From Streptomyces sp. V4I2 (GTDB taxonomy: Bacteria; Actinomycetota; Actinomycetes; Streptomycetales; Streptomycetaceae): a stretch of DNA of 64,000 bases. The notes beneath the pieces were generated by a model. That model was not told the DNA's origin, ran no database searches, and worked only from the letters and a program-made list of their open reading frames with translations. The translations under genes and the position numbers were made by a program. This document shows, one piece after another, positions 1 through 6,652 of this stretch. Where the stretch lies: assembly GCF_030817655.1 (NCBI RefSeq), contig NZ_JAUSZM010000003.1:2170001-2234000 (forward strand). Reading direction: 5' to 3'. Positions within the stretch are counted from its first letter, which is position 1. The number at the start of each line of letters is the position of its first letter.

Positions 1-238
1 TGAAGCCCATCAACGCGACCATCAGGATGATGAACGGCATCGAGCGGGCGACGTTCACCACCTGCCCGATGACCTTGTTCGCGACGACGTTCTGGAGGAG
101 TCCGCCCCGGTCGGTGAGGACGAGGAGGACGCCGAGCGGGAGCCCGCCGACGACGGCGATGACTGTGGACCAGCCGACCATGTAGAGGGTGTCCCAACAG
201 GCCTGCTCCAGCAGGGGGTGCATTTCGGACCAGGTCAC
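1..238 (-). CDS. metI: MetI-type methionine ABC transporter permease (N-terminal part; runs off the window)
   Basis: Only the first ~79 codons are present. The GTG start at 238 overlaps the metN stop by 4 bp (GTGA), which fixes both ends and implies translational coupling. The visible protein begins MTWSEMHPLLEQACWDTLYM, then a membrane segment, then the permease sequence around SMPFIILMVALMGF. MetI forms the membrane channel of the MetNIQ importer for D/L-methionine at the cytoplasmic membrane. The periplasmic-type binding lipoprotein MetQ probably lies beyond the left edge (inferred from family gene order). Confidence 0.9.
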   Translation of the reverse strand, partial: MTWSEMHPLLEQACWDTLYMVGWSTVIAVVGGLPLGVLLVLTDRGGLLQNVVANKVIGQVVNVARSMPFIILMVALMGF

Positions 239-1269
239 TTGGCACCTTCCTTCACCAGCAGGGGCTCCTCGTTCAGTACGTCGATGTGCAGGCCCTGTTC
301 GCGCAGGAAGCCGATCGGCACGACGTTGTCCTCGTAGCGGCCGGGCAGTTCGATGCGCATCCGGCCGACCTGGAGGCCGCCGACGGTGTCGATGGCCGCG
401 CCGAGGATCGATATGTCGATGTTGTAGGTGCGGGAGAGCTGGGAGATGACCGGCTGGGTCGCGGCCTCGCCCTGGAAGGTGACGTCGACGACGGTGCGGT
501 CGGCGCCGGAGGCCTCGCCGCCCACCGGGAACAGCGCGGAGGCCAGCTCGGAGCCCGGGGTCGCGAGCAGTTCGCTGACCGTGCCGGACTCGACGATGCG
601 ACCCTTCTCCATCAGCGCGGCCGAGTCGCAGATCGACTTCACGACGTCCATCTCGTGGGTGATGAGCAGGACGGTCAGGCCCAGTTGCCGGTTCAGGTCG
701 CGCAGCAGCTGGAGGATGGAGCGGGTGGTCTCGGGGTCGAGGGCGCTGGTCGCCTCGTCGGACAGCAGGACCTTGGGGTCGCCGGCCAGGGCGCGGGCGA
801 TGCCCACGCGCTGCTTCTGGCCTCCGGAGAGCTGGGCCGGGTAGGCCTTCGCCTTGTCGGTGAGACCGACGAGGTCGAGCAGCTCCAGGGCCTTGCGGGA
901 GCGCTCCTGGCCGGACGTGCCGAGGATTTCGAGCGGCAGCTCGACGTTGTCCTGCACGGTCCGCGTCGACAGCAGGTTGAAGTGCTGGAAGACCATGCCG
1001 ATACGGCCGCGCGCCCGGCGCAGCTCCCGGCCGGCGCGGGGTCCGCGCCCGGCGAGGGCGGTGAGGTCCTGCCCGGCGACGGTCACCGTCCCGGCGGTGG
1101 GGCGCTCCAGCAGGTTGACGCAGCGGATGAGCGAGGACTTGCCGGCGCCGGACTGGCCGATGACGCCGTACACCTCGCCTTCGCGGACGTGGAGATCGAC
1201 GCCGTCCAGGGCGGTGACCTCACGGCCGCTGGTGCGGTAGACCTTGGTCAGGTCTGTGGTGGTGATCAC
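235..1269 (-). CDS. metN: MetN, ATP-binding subunit of the methionine ABC transporter
   Basis: About 344 aa. It shows Walker A (GQSGAGKSS), signature LSGGQKQR, Walker B (VLLSDEATSALD) and the switch histidine in ITHEMDV. A C-terminal NIL/ACT-like domain (last ~90 residues, from about VDVTFQGEAATQP) is typical of MetN, where it binds methionine and mediates trans-inhibition. The protein hydrolyses ATP to drive MetI. I chose the GTG at 1269 (VITTTDLTKVYR) because GGAA lies 6-7 nt upstream and family members start there; a GTG at 1284 or ATG at 1341 in the same frame would add 5 or 24 residues. Followed by metI with a 4-bp overlap. Confidence 0.93.
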   Translation of the reverse strand: MITTTDLTKVYRTSGREVTALDGVDLHVREGEVYGVIGQSGAGKSSLIRCVNLLERPTAGTVTVAGQDLTALAGRGPRAGRELRRARGRIGMVFQHFNLLSTRTVQDNVELPLEILGTSGQERSRKALELLDLVGLTDKAKAYPAQLSGGQKQRVGIARALAGDPKVLLSDEATSALDPETTRSILQLLRDLNRQLGLTVLLITHEMDVVKSICDSAALMEKGRIVESGTVSELLATPGSELASALFPVGGEASGADRTVVDVTFQGEAATQPVISQLSRTYNIDISILGAAIDTVGGLQVGRMRIELPGRYEDNVVPIGFLREQGLHIDVLNEEPLLVKEGAK

Positions 1270-1598
1270 GTGGGTTTCCGTCACTGTCGTGCGCAGGGCG
1301 TGGATGTGCCCTGGCGGGTGCATTCGGTCGGAACGCGACACGGTTCTCGTGCGGTGGCATAAGGAACCAGGGGAGAGAACATGTGCGCGGGGCGGCGTCA
1401 GTCACGTACGGGATTCAGCGCACGGACATGCCACGGCGGCTCGCTTCGGGGGCGCGAGGCTCAGGTGGTGCAGGGGCCCTCTAGAAGGCGCACATTCGAC
1501 ACATACAACGAGCACCGGGCGTCATGGTCGCCTCGGTCGCAAGGGTGCGGCTGCTCGTCGTGGTCATGCGATCAGTAAACCAGACCTACGGTCCTGAC
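1270..1598. other. metN upstream region (no canonical gene; possible cysteine-containing micro-ORF)
   Basis: About 330 bp between metN and the terminator of the convergently placed HAD gene. I looked for a SAM riboswitch on the minus strand and did not find the usual SAM-I/SAM-IV core. A tiny frame on the minus strand at 1504..1481 encodes MCRMCAF followed by TAG, two cysteines in seven codons. It may be chance, but cysteine-rich leader peptides are known upstream of sulfur genes in actinobacteria. No clear -10/-35 pair is visible. Confidence 0.4.
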
Positions 1599-1631
1599 AA
1601 AAACGCCGCTGTCCGGATGCTGGACAGCGGC
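1599..1631 (-). terminator. Intrinsic terminator downstream of the HAD phosphatase gene
   Basis: Perfect 10-bp inverted repeat: arms 1605-1614 and 1622-1631 with a 7-nt loop. Read on the minus strand it is followed directly by GTTTTTG (1604..1598). It starts 10 nt past the stop codon of the HAD gene, so it is a well-formed rho-independent terminator in the expected place and orientation. Confidence 0.85.
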
Positions 1632-1640
1632 GGACGCCCG

Positions 1641-2327
1641 TCAGCCGCGGACGGAGATCTCGACTCCCCCGTCGCTGACCAGGGCGGACAAGGCCGACAG
1701 GTCCCGCACCACGAGGTCGGCGACCAGCTCGTGGGCCTGGTGCGTTGTGGTCAATGCCACGGTGGTCATTCCGGCGGCGCGGCCGGCCTGGAGACCGGCG
1801 GGGGCGTCCTCGAAGACGACGCAGTGGGCCGGGTCGACGCCGAGTTCGCGGGCCGCGAGCAGGTAGGGCTCGGGGTCGGGCTTGCCGCGCGTGATGTCGT
1901 CGGCGGCGATCAGCGTCTTGGGCAGGATGCCGACGGCGTCGAGGCGGGCCTCGGCCAGGCGCCGGGTGGCGGAGGTGACGACGGCCCAGCGGATGGGGGT
2001 CCCCCCCGCGCGAGCGAAGCCGAGCGTGGGGGAGGGCAGCGCGTCGAGGAAGTCCTTGGTGCCGGGCAGCAGCTGGACGCCGTCGTTGGGTACGTCGTCC
2101 ACCTCCAGCTTCTCGATCCGCGCGACGGCCTCGGGGACGAGGTGCGCGGGCAGCAGGTCGGCGGCTATCTCGGCGGCCGGCCGCCCGTGCAGTTCGACGC
2201 GTGCGAAGTCCTCGACGGTGATCCCGTACTCCAGAGCCCACTGCGTCCAGCAGCGGTCCACGGAGGCGAGGGAGGAGACGAGAGTGCCGTCGTTGTCGAA
2301 CAGGAGGGCTTGAGCATGGATCTTCAT
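1641..2327 (-). CDS. HAD-superfamily (beta-phosphoglucomutase-like) phosphatase with an in-frame repeat insertion
   Basis: 228 aa from the ATG at 2327; upstream codons in the same frame are dissimilar to the family. HAD motif I is LLFDNDGTLVSS (residues ~8-19; the usual first Asp is followed by N-D rather than x-D), motif II is VVTSAT, motif III includes ARGKPDPEPY-like TRGKPDPEPYL, and motif IV is VVFEDAPAGLQAGRAAGM. These fit the sugar-phosphatase/phosphoglucomutase-like HAD group; the substrate cannot be assigned. Odd feature: between helix residues DALPS and RWAVVTSAT there is about 15 extra residues (PTLGFARAGGTPI) encoded by a common Streptomyces repeat (see 1993-2034), so the cap/core junction carries a recent in-frame insertion. 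Confidence 0.85.
   Translation of the reverse strand: MKIHAQALLFDNDGTLVSSLASVDRCWTQWALEYGITVEDFARVELHGRPAAEIAADLLPAHLVPEAVARIEKLEVDDVPNDGVQLLPGTKDFLDALPSPTLGFARAGGTPIRWAVVTSATRRLAEARLDAVGILPKTLIAADDITRGKPDPEPYLLAARELGVDPAHCVVFEDAPAGLQAGRAAGMTTVALTTTHQAHELVADLVVRDLSALSALVSDGGVEISVRG
1993..2034. repeat. Streptomyces short interspersed palindromic repeat inserted in the HAD coding sequence
   Basis: The segment reads (minus strand) CTCCCCCACGCTCGGCTTCG followed by CTCGCGCGGGGGGGACCCCC. The flanks (CTCCCCCACG and CGGGGGGGACC) give hairpin potential. I recognise this as a sequence scattered through many Streptomyces genomes. Here it interrupts a conserved HAD core while keeping the frame open, adding about 15 residues. 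Confidence 0.7.
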
Positions 2328-2396
2328 GCTGTCGACCCTACGGTGCATTCCGGGGTCGGCCGCCTCGGGTCTTTTGGCCCGTAATAGGGTCACGGC

Positions 2397-2756
2397 ATGC
2401 TTGATGCCCTGACGCTCGTGACCGGCGTCGCCGCACTTCTGCTGGCCGCGTGGTGCGGCTGGGCCGCGTACCGAGATCAGCCGACCAAGGACTGGCACTT
2501 CATCGGGATGGCCGTGGTGTCCGTCCTGGCCCTCGTCCAGCTGGTGGTCGGGATCGTGCAGTTGGGGCGGGGCGAGAAGCCGGACCAGGGCACGACGATC
2601 TTCGTGGCCTATCTGCTGGGCGCGTTCGCGTGCGTCCCGGCGGCGGGGTTCATGTCGCTGGCCGAGCGGACGCGCTGGGGCTCGGTGACGGTTGCCTCCA
2701 GCGGTGTGGTGCTGGCGGTGCTCGAAGTGCGTCTCTATGACATCTGGGGAGGCTGA
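2397..2756 (+). CDS. Small integral membrane protein, function unknown
   Basis: 119 aa with four hydrophobic segments (about residues 5-23, 36-55, 67-86 and 97-113) and short polar loops, consistent with a four-helix membrane protein. The ATG at 2397 comes just after a run of purines (GGGTCACGGC). The next gene starts 1 nt after its stop behind the shared GGAGG, so the two are almost certainly co-transcribed. No catalytic motif or recognised domain; I recall conserved Streptomyces hypotheticals of this type next to the glpQ1 region. Confidence 0.8.
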   Translation: MLDALTLVTGVAALLLAAWCGWAAYRDQPTKDWHFIGMAVVSVLALVQLVVGIVQLGRGEKPDQGTTIFVAYLLGAFACVPAAGFMSLAERTRWGSVTVASSGVVLAVLEVRLYDIWGG

Positions 2757-2757
2757 G

Positions 2758-3189
2758 GTGGCCGTGACGGAGGAGAAGCCCACGCGGCAGCGGCTGATCA
2801 GCGGGCCGGGGATGCTGCTGGTCTGGCTGTACGGCGTGATGGTCGTCGGGGCGGTGTCGCGCTCGGTGGTGCAGATCTCCACCGAGTTCGACCGGGCGCC
2901 GCTCGCGTACTCGCTGTCCGCGGTGGCGGGGCTCGTCTACGGGTTCATCACGTACTCGCTGGTGCGGGGTGGGGAGACGGCGCGTAAGGCGGCGTTGGTG
3001 TGTTGCGGGGCCGAGCTGGCGGGTGTGCTGACGGTCGGGACCTGGACGCTGGTGGACCCCTCGGCGTTCCCGGACGCGACCGTGTGGTCGGACTTCGGGA
3101 TGGGGTATGTGTTCATCCCGGTGCTGTTGCCGTTGTCCGCGCTGTACTGGCTGCGGAAATCGCGTGCGCCGCACGGGGGTGCCGCCTGA
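2758..3189 (+). CDS. Integral membrane protein, function unknown
   Basis: 143 aa from the GTG at 2758 (VAVTEEKPTRQRLISGPGML). GGGGAGG sits 5 nt upstream, inside the end of the preceding gene, which decides this start over in-frame codons further upstream. There are four hydrophobic stretches: LLVWLYGVMVVGAV, YSLSAVAGLVYGFITYSLV, AALVCCGAELAGVLTVGTW, and VFIPVLLPLSALYWL. No known domain is recognised. It forms a two-gene unit with the upstream membrane protein and may act with it. Confidence 0.8.
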   Translation: MAVTEEKPTRQRLISGPGMLLVWLYGVMVVGAVSRSVVQISTEFDRAPLAYSLSAVAGLVYGFITYSLVRGGETARKAALVCCGAELAGVLTVGTWTLVDPSAFPDATVWSDFGMGYVFIPVLLPLSALYWLRKSRAPHGGAA

Positions 3190-3212
3190 GGTTTCCAGGC
3201 GGCCGCGGGCCC

Positions 3213-3274
3213 GTTGTGGCTGGTCGCGCCCACGCGGCGGAGCCGCAAATCGACACAGCCCCGCGCCCCGGCGC
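3213..3274. repeat. Degenerate Streptomyces 3'-end repeat (copy 1)
   Basis: The segment starting GTTGTGGCTGGTCGCGCC, with GCGGCGGAGCCGC and ACAGCCCCGCGCCCC in its middle and end, closely matches the copy at 16838-16905. It lies between the convergent ends of the membrane protein gene and the acetyltransferase gene. The GCGGC GGA GCCGC hairpin could act as a bidirectional terminator. Confidence 0.7.
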
Positions 3275-3280
3275 TACAGC

Positions 3281-3778
3281 TCACGCCGTTGTCGCGTACG
3301 CCCCGGCCATCTTTTCCAGGACGATCATCTCCACCCCGTCCGCCCCCTTCGACGTGCCCACCGTCTCGTAGCCCACCCTGCGGTACAGCCGCAGGTTGCC
3401 CTCGCTGCGGTAGCCCGTGTGGAGGCGGAACTTCTTGGCGCCGCGCTCCTCGGCCAGCGCCGACTCGGCCGCGCGCAGCAGCCTCGCTCCGATGCCGTGG
3501 CCCTGGAGGCGGGGGTGGACGCAGAGCTTGCCGATGGCGGCGGCGCCGTCCTCGGTCACCGCGCCGCGCACCGAGCCGACGACCTCCTCGCCCAGCCTGG
3601 CCACGAAGACGCAGTCCGCGACCACCTCCTCGCGGACGGAGTCCAGGCTCTGGACCAGCGGGTCGATGCGGTAGTTGCCGTACAGAGCGGCCTCGCTCTG
3701 GAAGCACAGGTACTGCAGCCTGAAGATCTGCTCCGCGTCCTGCTCGGTCGCCGCAGAGATGGTCACGCTCATGCCCAT
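3281..3778 (-). CDS. GNAT family N-acetyltransferase
   Basis: 165 aa from the ATG at 3778 (MGMSVTISAATEQDAEQIF), chosen because GGGAGG lies 9 nt upstream; ATG 3772 or 3799 are alternatives. The GNAT acetyl-CoA loop is seen as LCVHPRLQGHGIGARLLRAAE (R/Q-x-x-G-x-G/A pattern), preceded by VFVARLGEEVVGSVRG and followed by FRLHTGYRSEGNLRLYRRVGY. It would transfer an acetyl group from acetyl-CoA to an unidentified small molecule or protein amine. Single gene between convergent and minus-strand neighbours; the acceptor cannot be read from sequence. Confidence 0.9.
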   Translation of the reverse strand: MGMSVTISAATEQDAEQIFRLQYLCFQSEAALYGNYRIDPLVQSLDSVREEVVADCVFVARLGEEVVGSVRGAVTEDGAAAIGKLCVHPRLQGHGIGARLLRAAESALAEERGAKKFRLHTGYRSEGNLRLYRRVGYETVGTSKGADGVEMIVLEKMAGAYATTA

Positions 3779-3823
3779 GTGCGCACGCCTCCCGCTCACC
3801 TGATCGCCTGTCGTCCCTCACTC

Positions 3824-4330
3824 CTATCCCCGCGCTCCGCGGGCCGCAACCTCCGGTGTGAGCAATCGGCGCAGACATCCCAGGCATCTGGAACGTTCCG
3901 GGCCAAGACTGCCCTGTGACATACCCAACTCCCCCGCGATTTCCCGGTATGTGAGGTCCCTGGGCGACAGGAGCGCCGCCATCAGACGGGGACAGCGGCC
4001 GGGGAGGCGGCGCACGGCGTCGTGCAGGGCGCGGCGGCGGGCCGAGGCGAGGGCGAGTTGTTCGGGGGTGCGGTCGCCGTCGTCGGCCGGCTCGGCGTCG
4101 TACGGTCGTTCGAGTCGGGTCGTGCGGCGGGTGCGGCGGGACTCGGAGCGGACGGCTCGGCGGAGCCAGCCGTGCGGGTCGAGGGGCGGGCCCTGGGTCT
4201 CCAGGTGCTCCAGGAGACGGAGCCAGACCGCCTGCTCCAGGTCGCCCGGTTCCGTACCGGTGGCATGCGCCTCGGCCGAGGCTTCGGCGGTGAGCAGGGG
4301 GCGCAGGGTGGTGACGAGGTCGTGCGTCAT
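3824..4330 (-). CDS. ECF sigma factor-like protein
   Basis: 168 aa. The N-terminal half resembles a degenerate sigma region 2 (EQAVWLRLLEHLE, DPHGWLRRAVRSESRR). The C-terminal half is a clear region 4 helix-turn-helix (LSPRDLTYREIAGELGMSQGSLGPERSRCLGCLRRLL). Members would direct RNA polymerase to alternative promoters. The short length and the degenerate promoter-recognition half make a stand-alone sigma role less certain. No anti-sigma gene is next to it. It ends 45 nt upstream of the acetyltransferase, in the same direction, so they may be co-transcribed. Confidence 0.75.
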   Translation of the reverse strand: MTHDLVTTLRPLLTAEASAEAHATGTEPGDLEQAVWLRLLEHLETQGPPLDPHGWLRRAVRSESRRTRRTTRLERPYDAEPADDGDRTPEQLALASARRRALHDAVRRLPGRCPRLMAALLSPRDLTYREIAGELGMSQGSLGPERSRCLGCLRRLLTPEVAARGARG

Positions 4331-4404
4331 ATGCAGGGCGACGCGGCCGCCCGGGCCGTGGGTTGCCCGGGCGGCCGACTGTCACCCCAATCGGGGCCGA
4401 TGGC

Positions 4405-5607
4405 TCAGCTGTTGACGAAGTCCTCGCGGGCCAGCAGACCGGTGTCCGGCTGGTCGGTGAAGACGCCGTCGATGCCGGTGGCGAAGTACGCCTTGTATGC
4501 GCCGAAGACGTCGCCGTAGGCGTCCGCGTCCGCGCCCTTGCGGAAGTCGGCGGGCAGGAAGGGGTTCTCGTTGCGCAGGGTCCAGGGGTGCAGGACGAGG
4601 CCCACCTTGTGCGCGTCCTTGACGAGGGTGGTCGGCTGGGTGAGCCTGCCCGCGGCGTCCTTCGGGATGACCAGGTCGAGGGTCGGGCCGATGCCCTGCG
4701 CGTAGGAGGCGATCTCCCTGAGGCCGGCCGGCTTGACCAGGTCGGCGACCGTGCGCGGGTCACCGGTCTCGACGAAGTCCCAGGGTCGGGTGGCCGGGCC
4801 GGACAGGAGCACCACGAGCGGGTTGTCGACCAGCTTGTTCAGGCGCTGGATGCTGGTCGGCTCGAAGGACTGGATGATGACCGGCGACTTCCACTTGTCC
4901 CTGCCGTACTTGCGCAGCAGCTTGGCGACCCGCTCCTCGAGGCCCAGGCCCAGCTTGCGGAAGTAGGTGGGGTGCTTGAGCTCGGGGTAGATCCAGACCT
5001 GCTTGCCGCGCCTGCGGGTCTGCTCGTCCTGCCACTTCAGGACCTCTTCGAAGGTGGGGATCTCCCAGCGGCCGTTGTAGAGGGTGTTGTGCGGGCGGTT
5101 GGCCGGGATGCGTTCGATCGCGCGGAGCGTCTTGAGCTCGGCGAGCGTGAAGTCCTCGGTGAACCAGCCGGTGGTGGGGACGCCGTCGAGCACCTTGGTG
5201 GTCTTGCGGCCGGCGAACTCGGGGTGGTTCGCGACGTCGGTCGTGCCGCCGATCTCGGGCTCGTGGCGGCAGACGAGGTGGCCGTCCTTGGTGGGCACGA
5301 GGTCGCCGGCCTCGACGATGTCGGCGCCCAGGTCGAGGGCGAGCCGGTAGGCGCCGAGGGTGTGCTCGGGGCGGTAGCCGCTGGCACCCCGGTGACCGAT
5401 GATCGTCGGCACGGGCAGGCTCTTCACCCCGCCGCTCCCGGGCCCGGCACCGGCGGCTCTCGCCGTACCGGACATCCCGAGGACCGCTCCCCCGGCACCG
5501 AGCACCGCCGCACCGAGAAGCGCCCGCCGCCCGGTCCCGCCCGCCTGCTCGTTCGACCCCTGCGATCCTTGCGTTCCCTGTGACCCGTGCGACCCCTGCG
5601 TTCCCAT
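4405..5607 (-). CDS. glpQ1: Secreted glycerophosphodiester phosphodiesterase
   Basis: 400 aa from the ATG at 5607. A low-complexity GSQGTQGS-type N-terminus leads into GTGRRALLGAAVLGAGGA...SGTARA, a Tat-like signal (twin Arg, hydrophobic core, AxA end). The mature part has the GDPD signature IIGHRGASGYRPEHT with catalytic His and Arg, EAGDLVPTKDGHLVCRHEP with metal ligands, and IYPELKHP. It hydrolyses glycerophosphodiesters outside the cell to glycerol-3-phosphate and an alcohol, for phosphate and carbon scavenging. A PhoP-type box upstream (5809-5830) supports phosphate control, as known for glpQ1 in S. coelicolor. Divergent from the acyltransferase gene. Confidence 0.93.
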   Translation of the reverse strand: MGTQGSHGSQGTQGSQGSNEQAGGTGRRALLGAAVLGAGGAVLGMSGTARAAGAGPGSGGVKSLPVPTIIGHRGASGYRPEHTLGAYRLALDLGADIVEAGDLVPTKDGHLVCRHEPEIGGTTDVANHPEFAGRKTTKVLDGVPTTGWFTEDFTLAELKTLRAIERIPANRPHNTLYNGRWEIPTFEEVLKWQDEQTRRRGKQVWIYPELKHPTYFRKLGLGLEERVAKLLRKYGRDKWKSPVIIQSFEPTSIQRLNKLVDNPLVVLLSGPATRPWDFVETGDPRTVADLVKPAGLREIASYAQGIGPTLDLVIPKDAAGRLTQPTTLVKDAHKVGLVLHPWTLRNENPFLPADFRKGADADAYGDVFGAYKAYFATGIDGVFTDQPDTGLLAREDFVNS

Positions 5608-5965
5608 GAACGCCCTCCTGCCATCGGCTCGACCATGCGCGCCGATCGTAGGGTCGTGTCCGTGGCGGACGGGAGACCTGTGGCGGAACACGCGGGTGAC
5701 ACGGGATGTCGTACGGGAACAGATGTCTGACGCCCGGTCGGCTTCACGGCTGCGGCGCGGGGTACGCGACCTGTGTCACATCATTCCGTTCGGGTTACCG
5801 CCGGGCAACGCGGTGCCACCGCAGGTGAACGGGTGTCAACACTGCGTAAGACCTCGGTGAATCCGCCGTGCCCGATGTGCGCGACCCCCTGGGCCGCGAG
5901 TAATGTCCTCACCTGCACAGACTCATACAGATTCCCTCACCATTCTCTTGACACCGGAGGGCCCG
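5608..5965. promoter_or_regulatory. Divergent promoter region between glpQ1 and the acyltransferase gene
   Basis: About 358 bp without a gene. On the minus strand it holds the candidate PHO box at 5809-5830. On the plus strand TTGACA occurs at 5948-5953, but it lies only 12 nt before the chosen TTG start, so it is unlikely to be a -35 for that start. No further structure stands out. Confidence 0.5.
5809..5830 (-). promoter_or_regulatory. Candidate PHO box (PhoP binding site) upstream of glpQ1
   Basis: Minus strand reads GTTCACCTGCG then GTGGCACCGCG, two adjacent 11-nt direct repeat units. The first is a full match to the Streptomyces PhoP unit pattern (G-G/T-T-C-A-Y-Y-Y-R-G/C-G); the second is weaker. 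It is 202-223 nt upstream of the glpQ1 start, so the mRNA leader would be long unless the promoter sits downstream of it. Confidence 0.6.
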
Positions 5966-6637
5966 TTGTCCCGCTTCGCGCTCATCAAGGCAGTGCTCGG
6001 ACCGATCATGCGCCTGATGTTCCGCCCACGGGTGGAGGGTGCGGAGCACATCCCGGGCGACGGTCCGGTGATCCTGGCCGGGAACCACCTCACGTTCATC
6101 GACTCGATGATCATGCCGCTCTTCTGCGACCGGCAGGTCTTCTTCATCGGCAAGGACGAGTACGTCACCGGCAAGGGCGTCAAGGGCCGGCTGATGGCCT
6201 GGTTCTTCACGGGCTGCGGCATGATCCCGGTCGACCGGGACGGCGGCCGCGGCGGTGTCGCGGCGCTGATGACCGGCCGCCGGGTGCTGGAGGAGGGCAA
6301 GGTCTTCAGCATCTACCCGGAGGGCACGCGCTCCCCCGACGGCCGGCTCTACCGGGGCCGTACGGGCATCGCCCGGCTGGCCATGATGACCGGCGCGCCC
6401 GTCGTCCCGTTCGCCATCATCGGCACCGACAAGATCCAGCCCGGCGGCTCCGGCTTCCCGCGTCCCGGCCGCGTCACGGTCCGCTTCGGCGAGGCGATGG
6501 AGTTCTCCCGCTACGAGGGGATGGACCGCGACCGCTATGTCCTGCGGGCGGTGACCGACTCCGTGATGACCGAGGTCATGCGGCTGTCCGGGCAGGAGTA
6601 CGTGGACATGTACGCCACCAAGGCGAAGGCCGCGTAA
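5966..6637 (+). CDS. 1-acyl-sn-glycerol-3-phosphate acyltransferase (PlsC-like)
   Basis: 223 aa from the TTG at 5966 (LSRFALIKAVLGPIMRLMF), with GGAGG 5 nt upstream; an ATG at 5903 would add 21 residues without a visible RBS. Acyltransferase block I is GNHLTFID (H-x4-D), block III is SIYPEGTRSPDG, and block IV is GAPVVPFAIIGTDKI. The enzyme moves an acyl chain from acyl-CoA or acyl-ACP to lysophosphatidate at the inner membrane face in phospholipid synthesis. It is divergent from glpQ1 and converges on the sensor kinase gene, so it is probably monocistronic. Other lysophospholipid acceptors are possible. Confidence 0.9.
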   Translation: MSRFALIKAVLGPIMRLMFRPRVEGAEHIPGDGPVILAGNHLTFIDSMIMPLFCDRQVFFIGKDEYVTGKGVKGRLMAWFFTGCGMIPVDRDGGRGGVAALMTGRRVLEEGKVFSIYPEGTRSPDGRLYRGRTGIARLAMMTGAPVVPFAIIGTDKIQPGGSGFPRPGRVTVRFGEAMEFSRYEGMDRDRYVLRAVTDSVMTEVMRLSGQEYVDMYATKAKAA

Positions 6638-6652
6638 GCGGCTTCAGAGACT

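Noticed and set aside
1270..1598. SAM or other riboswitch upstream of metN
   Set aside because: None of the conserved SAM-I or SAM-IV core sequences could be found on either strand; only weak pairing.
2937..4763. 608-codon minus-strand frame spanning several real genes
   Set aside because: Composition is Arg/Pro/Gly-rich without motifs; overlaps the acetyltransferase and sigma-like genes in other frames.
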